From: Paenibacillus macquariensis | Lineage (GTDB): Bacteria; Bacillota; Bacilli; Paenibacillales; Paenibacillaceae | Length of the DNA: 64,000 nt | Reading direction: 5' to 3' | Assembly: GCF_900156375.1 (NCBI RefSeq) | Contig: NZ_FTNK01000003.1 | Location: 434,001-498,000 of the forward strand | Shown here: positions 43,637 to 52,610 of the stretch, one piece after another | Position numbering within the stretch: the stretch's first letter is position 1 | Layout: each line of letters begins with the position of its first letter | Position numbers and translations under genes: made by a program | Notes under the pieces: generated by a model | Databases searched by the model: none | What the model was told of the DNA's origin: nothing | What the model saw: only the letters and a program-made list of their open reading frames with translations

Positions 43637-45481
43637 TTAGCGAATCGATACATGATAGGTGCGGAGCCAATAATCGACTTGTGACAAATAGGAGAATAAC
43701 TGTGGTCCTGACATTAATTGCCCGAACCACGGTAGATTTGTAGATGCGTCAGGTGAAGAAGCTATTTCTCGAATTTTGGCAACATCAATGAGGGGGAGAA
43801 GTGGAGAAGACGGATCATCTAATATGGTGAGTAGTTGTTGTTTCACAGCCGCAAGGAAATTAGGATTATGTGTTTTAGGGTAAGGACTCTTTTTACGATA
43901 AAGAACATCATCAGGGAGTACACCTTCCAAAGATTTACGAAGAATACCCTTCTCACGATTGCCTGTCATTTTGATGTCCCAAGGAATGTTCCATACATAT
44001 TCTACTAATCGATGGTCACAATAAGGGACACGTACTTCTAGACCAGCACCCATACTCATACGGTCCTTACGATCCAGTAGTGTAGGCATGAAGCGTGTAA
44101 TATTAAGATAAGACATGATTCGCATTTGAGCCTGTTTGGCGGTTTCGCCTGCAAGTTTAGGAACTTCATTCACAGCTTCAGAATATTTGTCACCAAGGTA
44201 ATCAAGCGGAGAAATCCAATTCCTAATTTCAGGTGACAAGAGACTGGCTCTCATGTCAGGAGCAACAGCCCAAGGGAATGTTCCTGAATTTAACATGTCA
44301 TCACGGTGAAACCAAGGATATCCGCCAAATATTTCATCAGCTGCTTCACCAGAAAGAGCGACGGTAGCCTCTTTTTTGATCTCTTGGCAGAATAACAGAA
44401 GCGAGGAATCCACATCAACCATCCCTGGTAAGTCACGAGCCCTTGTTGAGGCTTCAAGCGCACCAATTAATTCTGGCGTATCAATCTCAATGTAGTGATG
44501 TTTGCTCCCAAGCTCTTTCACCATTCGTTCTATCCAAGGGGCATCTGCTCCGGGTTGGAATGTGTGGGACTTGAAGTGCTTATCATTATCGACATAATCA
44601 ACGGAATAGGTGTGTAGTTGGCCTTGCCCTGAACGACGATAGTAGTCTACGGCTAACGCAGATAACGCACTAGAATCTAATCCACCGGATAAAAGTGTAC
44701 ATACTGGAACATCAGATATTAATTGACGTTCGAGTGTATCTTGAAGAATTTCTCTTAAGTGAATTGCGGTAGTTGCCTCATCATCTTCATGTACATGGCT
44801 TTCTAGCTTCCAATAGGCGTAGGAGCGAAGCCCGTTACGGTTAAAAATCATAGCATGCCCCGGCCGAAGTTCGTTTACATTGCGGTATATCCCATGTCCT
44901 GGTGTCCGAGCGGGTCCAATTACAAAAATCTCTGCTAACCCTTCTGGTCCAACGACAGGTTCAACTTTCGGATGTTGTAGAAGTGCTTTGGGTTCAGAAC
45001 CAAATACAAGCGTCTCATCTATATGACTATAAAAAAGTGGCTTAACACCAACTCGATCACGCGCAAAAAAGACTTGTTGATGCACACTATCCCATATAGC
45101 GAAGGCGAAGATACCATTGAAACGATCTACACAATCGGGTCCCCATTCTATATAAGACAACAATAATACCTCAGTATCGCAGCGTGTACGGAACTGATAC
45201 CCACGATTGCGTAGTTCTTTCGTAAGTTCTGCAGCATTATATAGTTCGCCGTTATATACAATGGCGTACACGTCATCATCTTGATGTACGATCATAGGTT
45301 GAGCACCATTCTCTGGGTCAATGACACTTAGTCGTCGATGCCCGAAAGCACAAGGATTTGAAATCCATGTTCCAGATGCGTCAGGTCCGCGTGTAGCTAA
45401 GCTATCAGTCATTTGGACGAGTAATTGCGAATCCTGTGTTAAATCGCCGCTCCATTGTATAAATCCTGTTATTCCGCACAT
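43637..45481 (-). CDS. asnB: glutamine-hydrolysing asparagine synthetase (AsnO type)
   Basis: Makes asparagine from aspartate, ATP and glutamine. 614 residues, the length of B. subtilis AsnO (YisO), the sporulation-linked paralogue. Residues 1-200: class II glutaminase with N-terminal Cys2 (MCGITGFIQW), ATRGPDASG, GHRRLSVID, YNGELYN. Residues 220-600: synthetase with the PP-loop LLSGGLDSSALS, YSVDYVDND, ALSGEAADEIFGGY, DRMSMGAGLEVRVPY. GAGAGGATGAACCGTT precedes the ATG. No T-box leader is visible. Confidence 0.95.
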   Translation of the reverse strand: MCGITGFIQWSGDLTQDSQLLVQMTDSLATRGPDASGTWISNPCAFGHRRLSVIDPENGAQPMIVHQDDDVYAIVYNGELYNAAELTKELRNRGYQFRTRCDTEVLLLSYIEWGPDCVDRFNGIFAFAIWDSVHQQVFFARDRVGVKPLFYSHIDETLVFGSEPKALLQHPKVEPVVGPEGLAEIFVIGPARTPGHGIYRNVNELRPGHAMIFNRNGLRSYAYWKLESHVHEDDEATTAIHLREILQDTLERQLISDVPVCTLLSGGLDSSALSALAVDYYRRSGQGQLHTYSVDYVDNDKHFKSHTFQPGADAPWIERMVKELGSKHHYIEIDTPELIGALEASTRARDLPGMVDVDSSLLLFCQEIKKEATVALSGEAADEIFGGYPWFHRDDMLNSGTFPWAVAPDMRASLLSPEIRNWISPLDYLGDKYSEAVNEVPKLAGETAKQAQMRIMSYLNITRFMPTLLDRKDRMSMGAGLEVRVPYCDHRLVEYVWNIPWDIKMTGNREKGILRKSLEGVLPDDVLYRKKSPYPKTHNPNFLAAVKQQLLTILDDPSSPLLPLIDVAKIREIASSPDASTNLPWFGQLMSGPQLFSYLSQVDYWLRTYHVSIR

Positions 45482-45638
45482 AACGGTTCATCCTCTCTTT
45501 GTTGGTTGACCATATCTGTCCTTTCTTTTTACCAAAGTCATATAGAATATGCCGAAGGAAGGCATAAAATGTCTGTCCTTTAAGGAAAACTATAGGTGAG
45601 TACAACGCATGCATAGTCGAACAAAGGGGGAAGTTGTC

Positions 45639-45968
45639 GTGAATAAACATAAGTATTTTGTATCCGTGCATGGAAGATCCGTTCTAACGGACAGGGGTGC
45701 GACGACTTATGAATGGGAAATCGAAGCGACAGAAGATGAAGCACAGGAAATCAGAAATTTGATGGGATTAGTAAAGGAAAAAGAAGAAAATGCTTTTCTT
45801 GGATTTGTGTTTCCTTGGCCAGATGAACCAGAGCGTGTTGTGAATGTGACATATCAGAATGCATTAGATGACGTATATCAGAGGATTTATGAGTATGGAT
45901 CAATCGATACTCGCAAACAGATGAAGGAATCAGGAGTGAACGCATTTCTCCATTCATATGACGGTTAG
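45639..45968 (+). CDS. conserved-looking hypothetical protein, 109 residues
   Basis: GTG 45639 follows AAAGGGGGAAG at good spacing. Soluble, acidic, no signal. It begins NKHKYFVSVHGRSVLTDRGA, with YEWEIEATEDEAQEIRNLMG and a later FPWPDEPERV. I do not recognise a family. Monocistronic, divergent from asparagine synthetase and ahead of a second small gene. Confidence 0.65.
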   Translation: MNKHKYFVSVHGRSVLTDRGATTYEWEIEATEDEAQEIRNLMGLVKEKEENAFLGFVFPWPDEPERVVNVTYQNALDDVYQRIYEYGSIDTRKQMKESGVNAFLHSYDG

Positions 45969-46048
45969 TTACAAACCATCCCATCCAAATAATATAACTC
46001 ATATTCGATCACAGGTATCACCATACTAAACGTAGGAGGTGATACAAA

Positions 46049-46180
46049 ATGGCTGAGAAATTCAAGAAAAATAAAGGCAACAAATATGCCCATAATAATG
46101 AATTTGCTGAAGAAGTAGTATCCAAGAATGCAGCTATGCATACAGAAGATAAAACAAATTGGCGTCGTGGTAATAAGTAA
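46049..46180 (+). CDS. small hydrophilic protein, 43 residues
   Basis: ATG 46049 follows TAGGAGGTGATACAA, one of the best ribosome sites in the window. Product AEKFKKNKGNKYAHNNEFAE then EVVSKNAAMHTEDKTNWRRG: all-polar, Lys/Asn-rich, no membrane segment. The composition recalls small acid-soluble or minor spore proteins, but I cannot name a family. Confidence 0.65.
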   Translation: MAEKFKKNKGNKYAHNNEFAEEVVSKNAAMHTEDKTNWRRGNK

Positions 46181-46227
46181 GAAATACTCTTAATGGTTAG
46201 TGAAATAACATAAAAATAAAAAAAGTG

Positions 46228-46255
46228 TTGCTTTATTCTGGGGATGCGTTATAAT
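46228..46255 (+). promoter_or_regulatory. promoter of tRNA-Arg (first copy)
   Basis: TTGCTT (46228-46233) and TATAAT (46250-46255), 16 bases apart, about 54 bases ahead of the tRNA. Confidence 0.55.
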
Positions 46256-46273
46256 AAATAACGCACCCTTTTT
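46241..46273 (+). terminator. terminator of the 43-residue gene
   Basis: GG.TGCGTTA / TAACGCA.CC followed by CTTTTT. It overlaps the -10 box of the tRNA promoter, so the stem may only matter in transcripts from upstream. Confidence 0.55.
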
Positions 46274-46308
46274 AAATGATATTAATTAAAAATGTCATAT
46301 AAGATTGT

Positions 46309-46382
<74 letters not shown>

Positions 46383-46387
46383 TCACA

Positions 46388-46423
46388 CAAAAAAAGCTCT
46401 CCTTATGGAGAGCTTTTTTTTCG
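46388..46423 (+). terminator. tRNA terminator
   Basis: AAAAAAAGCTCTCC / GGAGAGCTTTTTTTT around TTAT. Confidence 0.93.
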
Positions 46424-46584
46424 TATCAGGGAATGAGAACCCCAAAGGGAGAGTATCTCTCATAGGACATAGAATCTTGTTGACGATCCTGATTTTGACT
46501 CAATCGTTGTATTTGTGCAAAATGTACTTGGATATGTGCATTGAGATCGTTCTATGGAAAGAATACAATGAGAATAAATAGAGA

Positions 46585-46599
46585 TGATAATGATTATCA
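46585..46599. promoter_or_regulatory. Fur box
   Basis: TGATAATGATTATCA is a perfect 7-1-7 inverted repeat of the Bacillus Fur consensus (TGATAATnATTATCA), 58 bases ahead of the siderophore-binding lipoprotein start. Confidence 0.9.
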
Positions 46600-46656
46600 T
46601 TGATAATTTATTTATTTCGTTACATCTAATAGTAACTAGAGGAGTGAGCATATAAT

Positions 46657-47628
46657 ATGGCGGTGCAAACAGTAGGAAGTATACGGAAGATACGTTGGCT
46701 GGTCGTACTACTGGTCATTATGGTAAGTTTGGCAGGCTGTGGCGATGCAAAGGAAACATCAACCAATGAAGAAAAAAGTAAGCAAGAGAACAGTGATACA
46801 AGGAAGGTTAATGATGCTTTTGGCGAAGTAGAAGTTCCTGTTAAGCCGCAGAGAGTAGCAGGTATTTACTTAGAGGATTATATGTTGGCGTTAGGTGTGG
46901 AACCGATTGTGCAATGGTATCATCCAAGCTGGGGTAAACAAGATTATTTAGGACTAACGGATGTTCCATTATTCGATATCACAGGCAGTTTGGAGGCTAT
47001 GATTGAAAATAATCCTGACTTAATTATATTGAACGGGGGAATGGATGATAGTTATCCATTGTATTCCAAAATCGCTCCTACTTATCGCTTGCCTGATGAA
47101 GTGATTGGGAATGCAGAAGAAACACTAAAAACAGTTGCTGATTTACTCGGCATTCCTGAGAAGGCTACTAGCGTATTAGAAAACTATAAACAGAAGATTA
47201 CCGATACCAAAGAGAAGTTGGAAGAGGCTATTGGCCGCGAGACCGTTGCGGTCGTGCGTCTCGATGTCGGGGACAAGCCGGAGCTACGTCTGTTCGGTCT
47301 GAATAATGCATATACAGGCAGTATTTACAGAGATCTTGGTTTGGAGCCGTTCCCGTGGGTGAAGAACATCGAGGCTCACGATGTTATCTCACAAGAAAAA
47401 ATACCGGAGTTTACTGCTGATCATATTATCATCTTCCCCTCTGATGGTACATGGGACTCTAAGTCCAATGAGAAGGCGGTTGCCCTGCTTGATGACCCAT
47501 TATGGAAAAACATCCCTGCCGTCAAGAGCGGTCATGTGTATCAACTGGAACGATCGCATTGGCAATCAGGGGCGATTACAGCGAATATGATGAAGATGGA
47601 TGATTTACTGAAATTTTTAGTGAAGTAA
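46657..47628 (+). CDS. iron-siderophore ABC transporter substrate-binding lipoprotein
   Basis: 323 residues. Lipobox VSLAGCGD (Cys near residue 28). Type III periplasmic-binding fold: VEVPVKPQRVAGIYLEDYML, SLEAMIENNPDLIILNGG, then a helix linking two lobes (VLENYKQKITDTKEKLEEAI) and IPAVKSGHVYQLERSHWQSG. Under a Fur box, so made when iron is low. No permease or ATPase gene is next to it; these must be elsewhere. Its sequence is related to the C-terminal domain of the AraC regulator encoded next (HPSWGKQDYLGLTDVPLF versus HPGWGRQEYLGLKHVPIF). Confidence 0.9.
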   Translation: MAVQTVGSIRKIRWLVVLLVIMVSLAGCGDAKETSTNEEKSKQENSDTRKVNDAFGEVEVPVKPQRVAGIYLEDYMLALGVEPIVQWYHPSWGKQDYLGLTDVPLFDITGSLEAMIENNPDLIILNGGMDDSYPLYSKIAPTYRLPDEVIGNAEETLKTVADLLGIPEKATSVLENYKQKITDTKEKLEEAIGRETVAVVRLDVGDKPELRLFGLNNAYTGSIYRDLGLEPFPWVKNIEAHDVISQEKIPEFTADHIIIFPSDGTWDSKSNEKAVALLDDPLWKNIPAVKSGHVYQLERSHWQSGAITANMMKMDDLLKFLVK

Positions 47629-47650
47629 ATAGCTTTAGAAATGTTACAAA

Positions 47651-47692
47651 TGAGAAAGCTTTTTAGGTTTTATTGAAGAGCTTTCTTTTTTG
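47651..47692 (+). terminator. Rho-independent terminator
   Basis: AGAAAGCT / AGCTTTCT flanking about 20 bases, then TTTTTTG, between the binding protein and its regulator. Confidence 0.75.
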
Positions 47693-47704
47693 CGTTACAC
47701 TAGT

Positions 47705-47723
47705 AATAATGATTCTCATTATC
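47705..47723. promoter_or_regulatory. Fur box upstream of the AraC regulator
   Basis: AATAATGATTCTCATTATC matches the 19-base Fur consensus at 16 positions. It ends 2 bases before the ribosome site, so bound Fur would block an upstream promoter. Confidence 0.75.
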
Positions 47724-47737
47724 AAAGGAGGGGCATG

Positions 47738-49354
47738 ATGAGTAGCGAGGTAGCATCTTCTTCCTGCTGCCCGTCCATCATTTATATGATGACAGGCATC
47801 CGGTATTTCCAATTGGACGTATTGACTAGCGAGGAATTTATTGGGGCTGAGGAGTACATGCTGTTTGCTGTTACGGATGGCATAGCAGAAATAGATACTA
47901 GGTATGGTACTCAGGAAATACTCAGAGCAAGTCTGGCTATTGTGGAACCAGATCAAGCCATTCATATCCATACATATAACAACAGTATCTCTTTCTACGT
48001 TATTACATTTAAAGCGATTCCGATTCCAGATTTGAACGCCTCGGAGCATAAACAACAGCCTGCTAGTTTTCCGTATAAGGGTATCTGGAACCATGTTCCG
48101 TTCGCACGATGCATTGATTTGCTGGAGGAGATTTACTTGCATAGTCAAGATAAAGAAGAATTCATGCGGTTTTTCAATCATGTGCGGTTTGAGGAATTCC
48201 TTCGCTATGTGCTACAGCAAAATAGTAGCATGGCCCCCGTGCGGGATTTGAAGAGTGCTGTGAAAAGCTCAATCGATTATTTAAGTGATAACTATGCAAT
48301 GCAAGTAACAGTGGCACAGTTGGCTGCGGATGTGGATATGTTCCCGTGGCAATACTCGCAAATGTTCAAGGAGCTTACAGGTCAAATTCCACTTAGTTTT
48401 GTAAATAAACTACGGATCGACCATGCGAAGCAGTTACTCTTAAAAACGGAGGACCGAATTCATGAGATTGCCCAACATGTAGGTTTTAACAATGAATTTT
48501 ATTTTAACCGCCGCTTTAAGAAATCGGTCGGTGTGGCTCCAGGTCAGTATCGTAAACAACAGCGAAGTACGCTGCGTGTTGTGTCTCTATATATGGAAGA
48601 TTTATTGATCACATTAGGTGTGATTCCTGTTGTGCAATGGTCTCATCCCGGATGGGGGAGGCAAGAATATCTTGGACTGAAGCATGTTCCGATATTTAAT
48701 GTTTTACAAGATAGCTATGAATCACTTTCAGAGTACGAGCCGGATCTAATTATTGCACGTAGAAGTGATTACGAGCTGCATACGAATCAATATGAGCAAT
48801 GCAAGCAATTCCTGTATACCGATGTCATTATACATGATGATATGGATTTGCATTCAACATTACGAACGCTAGCAGAACGGTTGGGAAGGGTTGATCAGGC
48901 GGAGTATGCCATCCAACAATATGAGGATAAAGTATCCAGGGCAAAAAAATTATTGTCCGGCTCAATGAGGAATCAGACGTATGTCTTTCTGCGTATTGCA
49001 GCCGATTGCATCAGCGTCGATCAGAAATATACGAAGCCATTTCTATGGAGGGAATTAGGAATAACTCCCCATCCGATGGTACAGGCGTTAACCCATGAAG
49101 TAGGTAGACAAGGCGTAACGTGGGAATGGTTGAACGAGTTAGATGCGGATTATATTTTCTTCGCGTTCGATAAATGGCATGAACACGTAGTAGGTTCAGA
49201 AAGGCGGCAGATTGATCATCCCATGTGGCAAACGATTCCCGCCGTTCGAAATCGCCGTGCGTTCGAAGTTGACTTTATGACATGGATGAACCAAGGTCAG
49301 CTTCTTGCCAATAGCAAAAAAATTGATGATGTTCTGAGAATGCTAGCATATTAG
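47738..49354 (+). CDS. AraC regulator fused to a siderophore-binding domain (Btr-like)
   Basis: 538 residues. Residues about 10-150: sensor/cupin-like N-terminus. About 160-265: AraC DNA-binding domain (VTVAQLAADVDMFPWQYSQM, IHEIAQHVGFNNEFYFNRRF). About 275-538: a periplasmic-binding-protein fold without signal peptide (VVSLYMEDLLITLGVIPVVQ, YLGLKHVPIFNVL, EYEPDLIIARRSD). This is the layout of B. subtilis Btr, which senses bacillibactin in the cytosol. It probably activates the upstream binding-protein gene or other uptake genes once the siderophore enters. AAGGAGG lies 6 bases before ATG 47738; ATG 47735 is also possible. Confidence 0.9.
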   Translation: MSSEVASSSCCPSIIYMMTGIRYFQLDVLTSEEFIGAEEYMLFAVTDGIAEIDTRYGTQEILRASLAIVEPDQAIHIHTYNNSISFYVITFKAIPIPDLNASEHKQQPASFPYKGIWNHVPFARCIDLLEEIYLHSQDKEEFMRFFNHVRFEEFLRYVLQQNSSMAPVRDLKSAVKSSIDYLSDNYAMQVTVAQLAADVDMFPWQYSQMFKELTGQIPLSFVNKLRIDHAKQLLLKTEDRIHEIAQHVGFNNEFYFNRRFKKSVGVAPGQYRKQQRSTLRVVSLYMEDLLITLGVIPVVQWSHPGWGRQEYLGLKHVPIFNVLQDSYESLSEYEPDLIIARRSDYELHTNQYEQCKQFLYTDVIIHDDMDLHSTLRTLAERLGRVDQAEYAIQQYEDKVSRAKKLLSGSMRNQTYVFLRIAADCISVDQKYTKPFLWRELGITPHPMVQALTHEVGRQGVTWEWLNELDADYIFFAFDKWHEHVVGSERRQIDHPMWQTIPAVRNRRAFEVDFMTWMNQGQLLANSKKIDDVLRMLAY

Positions 49355-49440
49355 AGGTTCAAAACTTCCGAAATGAGGATTATAGCGGTGAATAACCTAT
49401 GAACCGTTGTATACGAAAACGGTATGCACGGTGGTGTGAG

Positions 49441-49466
49441 AGGTCGGGGACTAGTCGGCCCCGCCT
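49441..49466 (-). terminator. GC-rich stem-loop after the ABC-2 permease
   Basis: AGG.CGGGG / CCCCG.CCT with a 9-base loop, 15 bases past the minus-strand stop. No T-run, so termination is uncertain. Confidence 0.35.
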
Positions 49467-49481
49467 ACTCAATCGTCATGA

Positions 49482-50510
49482 TTACATTGTACGATGTTTC
49501 CGTAGAGCTAGGATATTTAGTGTTGAAAATATAAGTGAGAATAAGAGAAGGATATACAGATCAGTTGAAATATGAGACCAACCTTTTCCCCGTATCATAA
49601 CATCTATCATAGCGTCAGCCCCGTAATAGATAGGCATAACGTACCCAATCTTTTGTAACCAAAGAGGAAGGGTATTCAACGGTAATAGACCAGACAAGAA
49701 AATTTGGGGGACGATAATTAATGGAATGAACTGCATCATCTGAAGCTCATTACTAGCAAAGGCTGATAAGAGCATACCCAAGGTCAGTGCAGTCATTGAG
49801 AGTAGGATTGTAATAAGTAGAACGTAGCCAAAGTTACCAACCATCATAATACCTAATACTTTTATTGAGAAAAAAGATATCAGTAAAGCTTGAATGAGTG
49901 TGAATATGCCGAATCCACCCACATATCCAATGACAATCTCCCATCGTTTGATGGGTGTAGATAGCAGTCGTTCTAAGGTTCCGGTTGTACGCTCACGTAA
50001 GAAGGAGATACCTGCAATAAGAAATACAAAAAAGAAAATAAATACCCCAATCATAATGGGACCAAAACGATCAATGACTGCCATATCTAAGGAACCATGA
50101 AGGAAGGATATCTCAGGTTTGAACTGAACTTGAGTCGTTGATACTTGATTCATACTCTTCTCTAGAAGCAGTTGAACGGACTTGTTGATTGAAGGATCGC
50201 TACCTTCTATGAGAACCTGTGGAATAGTTTCTTTTAAAGTAATTAGAGCATCGATGTCCCGATTGTCGAGAGCTTGTGTAGCTAACGGCTCGGTATTATA
50301 TATAAGTACCTTGGCACCGAGTTTCTCCATTGCTGTGGAAAGGGAACTGGCTTGACTAACGACGCCGATGTTCGGATGATATTCCTTACCGCTAAACACC
50401 AAACTCATTAAACTTAGAACGATCAGAGGGGCAATGAACATAAGAGCCATCGTTCGTTTATCATGAATGAATTGACGTAGAATTCTGAGTATCATGGCTC
50501 CAATTCTCAT
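49482..50510 (-). CDS. ABC-2 type exporter permease
   Basis: 342 residues. One N-terminal hydrophobic segment (MALMFIAPLIVLSLMSLVF), a large extracellular domain (residues about 45-165), then five hydrophobic segments. FLRERTTGTLERLLSTPIKR is the typical coupling helix of ABC-2 permeases (YhgE/CcmB-like, drug exporter group). It overlaps the ATPase gene by 4 bases (ATGA). Confidence 0.9.
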   Translation of the reverse strand: MRIGAMILRILRQFIHDKRTMALMFIAPLIVLSLMSLVFSGKEYHPNIGVVSQASSLSTAMEKLGAKVLIYNTEPLATQALDNRDIDALITLKETIPQVLIEGSDPSINKSVQLLLEKSMNQVSTTQVQFKPEISFLHGSLDMAVIDRFGPIMIGVFIFFFVFLIAGISFLRERTTGTLERLLSTPIKRWEIVIGYVGGFGIFTLIQALLISFFSIKVLGIMMVGNFGYVLLITILLSMTALTLGMLLSAFASNELQMMQFIPLIIVPQIFLSGLLPLNTLPLWLQKIGYVMPIYYGADAMIDVMIRGKGWSHISTDLYILLLFSLIFSTLNILALRKHRTM

Positions 50511-51244
50511 GAGCGTATACCTCCATAATGGATAAAGGCTTCTTCAAGCGTAGATGATTGTGTTGCATCTATTAATGCTTGAGGACTATCTACTGCTAGA
50601 AGTTCACCGTCTCGAATCATCCCTAATCGATCACATTTCTCCGCTTCATCCATGACATGTGTTGTGAGAACAATCGTGGTCCCTTTAGCGGTAAGAGATC
50701 GTAATTCTCTCCAAATAGATTGTCTAAGAATCGGGTCTATACCCACCGTAGGTTCGTCTAGAATTAGTAAAGCAGGTTCATGTAAAAGGGAGATGGCTAG
50801 AGATAATCTTCGTTTCATTCCACCTGAATATTGGCCTACTTGTTTGTATAAATGCTCTTTTAAGTTAACAAGTTCCATGACCTCTTGTATTCTTTGAGAA
50901 CGATGTTGTCCTCTCACCCCATATAGGGATGCAAAGAACTCCAGGTTTTCAAGGGCGGTGAGCTCCGTATAGAGAGCATCCGATTGAGCCATATATCCGA
51001 TCTGCTGAAGCATATTAAGCTTAGGCATAAGTGTTCCTAAGATATATACATCACCAGAACTACGCTGTTCCATGCCTATTAATATTTTCACAAGTGTTGT
51101 TTTACCTGAGCCTGAAGGACCCAATATTCCGAATATCTCTGCTTTAAATACATTCAGTGAAATATCATGGAGTACTTGTTTGTTACCATACTCTTTATTA
51201 ACATGTTGAACAGAGATGACACATTGATCGTCGTTATTTATCAT
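50507..51244 (-). CDS. ABC-2 type exporter ATPase
   Basis: 245 residues. Walker A GPSGSGKTT, Q-loop YMAQSDALYTEL, signature YSGGMKRRLSLA, Walker B LLILDEPTVGID, switch TTHVMDE. This is the DrrA/CcmA-type drug or lipid export group. ATG 51244 follows GAGAGGGGATC. A promoter and palindromic operator lie directly upstream, suggesting inducible expression. Confidence 0.9.
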   Translation of the reverse strand: MINNDDQCVISVQHVNKEYGNKQVLHDISLNVFKAEIFGILGPSGSGKTTLVKILIGMEQRSSGDVYILGTLMPKLNMLQQIGYMAQSDALYTELTALENLEFFASLYGVRGQHRSQRIQEVMELVNLKEHLYKQVGQYSGGMKRRLSLAISLLHEPALLILDEPTVGIDPILRQSIWRELRSLTAKGTTIVLTTHVMDEAEKCDRLGMIRDGELLAVDSPQALIDATQSSTLEEAFIHYGGIRS

Positions 51245-51262
51245 AATTGATCCCCTCTCCCT

Positions 51263-51288
51263 AATGAATGAGTACGCACTCACTCATT
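51263..51288. promoter_or_regulatory. TetR-type palindromic operator
   Basis: AATGAATGAGTAC / GCACTCACTCATT: two 13-base halves matching at 11 positions. It sits between the -10 box and the start of the exporter operon, a classical repressor position. TGAGT/ACTCA arms are frequent in TetR-family operators. Confidence 0.6.
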
Positions 51289-51317
51289 AATATAATACAG
51301 AATGAGGAAATTTTGAA
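51289..51317 (-). promoter_or_regulatory. promoter of the ABC-2 exporter operon
   Basis: On the minus strand TTCAAA (51317-51312) and TATATT (51294-51289) are 17 bases apart, immediately upstream of the palindromic operator. Confidence 0.5.
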
Positions 51318-51328
51318 ACGTTTTGATG

Positions 51329-51379
51329 AAAAGAAAAACAGCAAATAACCCCCCATTTCCACGAGGGTTTATTTGCTGT
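51329..51379 (-). terminator. terminator of the M20 hydrolase gene
   Basis: Minus strand: ACAGCAAATAA.CCC pairs with GGG.TTATTTGCTGT, followed by TTTTCTTTTC. Confidence 0.88.
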
Positions 51380-51419
51380 TGGTTCAGTGATTTTTTGTTT
51401 TTAGGAAACGTTTCTTCTT

Positions 51420-52610
51420 TTATAGTTCATTTAGGTTATCTACGCCAGCCAACTTCTTTATTGCAGCTTCTGCCAGTAGAGCGAAGTAGCGTGAAGTGGG
51501 TAATAATGCTTCTTCATCGACATCAAACTGAGGGTGATGTAGTCCATAAGCTCCATTAGTACCGATATTAACGAATGCGCCAGGAATTTGTTGGAGGTAA
51601 AAGGAAAAATCCTCACCACCCATTTGAGGTGCTAAATCAAGTACTTTATAGTCTGCAAGAGCTGCAATTTCTTTGGTGAAATCTGCCCAATCCCTATCGT
51701 TAACTGTGGCTGGAGGACCCGGATACCAATGTAACTCAGCTTCTGCACCAGCGGCAGCTGCAGTTCCTTTAATAATCTGGTTTATTTTTTCAGGAATGAG
51801 ACGTCGAATTTCTTCATTATAGGTTCGGACGGTTCCTTCTAACTCAACAGTTTCAGGCAAGACGTTCCATGTGTTTCCACCATTGATTCTCGTCACGCTG
51901 ACAATCACAGGTTCAGTGGCACTTGTAATTCGGCTGGCAATGGTCTGTAACGAAAGGATGATTTGTGCAGCGCTCACGATGCTGTCAACGCCATTCTCAG
52001 GGTAGGCAGCATGGGCTCCTATACCTCGAATCGTTATTTCAAACCGATCAACACCGGCTGTTAAAGCACCTGTCCGAGTTCCAAATGTTCCAACAGGTAA
52101 ATCTGGGTTATTATGCAGACCAAAGATGGCTGATACGTCATTTAGACCACCGGAGGCTAATACGGATGTTGCACCGTGTCCTGTTTCTTCAGCGGGTTGA
52201 AACAAGACACGTACGGTGCCGGTGAGTTCGGATTCGCGGGCTTTTAATAAATAAGCTGCACCGAGGATTGCAGCGGTGTGAAAGTCATGACCACAAGCAT
52301 GCATTTTCCCGTCAATTTGTGAAGCAAACGGCAAATTCGTCTGTTCTTTAATGGGTAAGGCATCGATATCGCAGCGGATAGCTACTATTGGACCTTGACC
52401 CGAACCGATTTCAGCGATTAATCCGGTAGCTAGTGGAACATCTAGTATGCGAATGTTCGCTTCAGTCAGCCATTCACGGATTTTAGCAGTGGTTTTGTAT
52501 TCTTCATTTGATAATTCAGGTTCATAGTGAAGATTACGTCGAACTTCAATGAGGTGTTGAGATAAGGCTTGTTCTGAAGTTACTTCTTTTATATTAGTCA
52601 CATTTGTCAT
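51420..52610 (-). CDS. M20-family metal-dependent amidohydrolase
   Basis: 396 residues. Zinc motifs: RCDIDALPI, HACGHDFHTAA, FQPAEETGHGA (catalytic EE), AHAAYPENGVD (dimerisation domain), and MGGEDFSFYLQQIPGAF. It belongs to the hippurate hydrolase / N-acyl-amino-acid deacylase / N-acetyl-diaminopimelate deacetylase group; B. subtilis YxeP-type. The specific acyl substrate cannot be read from sequence. AGAGGA precedes the ATG. Monocistronic. Confidence 0.9.
   Translation of the reverse strand: MTNVTNIKEVTSEQALSQHLIEVRRNLHYEPELSNEEYKTTAKIREWLTEANIRILDVPLATGLIAEIGSGQGPIVAIRCDIDALPIKEQTNLPFASQIDGKMHACGHDFHTAAILGAAYLLKARESELTGTVRVLFQPAEETGHGATSVLASGGLNDVSAIFGLHNNPDLPVGTFGTRTGALTAGVDRFEITIRGIGAHAAYPENGVDSIVSAAQIILSLQTIASRITSATEPVIVSVTRINGGNTWNVLPETVELEGTVRTYNEEIRRLIPEKINQIIKGTAAAAGAEAELHWYPGPPATVNDRDWADFTKEIAALADYKVLDLAPQMGGEDFSFYLQQIPGAFVNIGTNGAYGLHHPQFDVDEEALLPTSRYFALLAEAAIKKLAGVDNLNEL

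Noticed and set aside
45482..45638. T-box leader for asparagine synthetase
   Set aside because: No T-box sequence or antiterminator pairing is visible in this short region.
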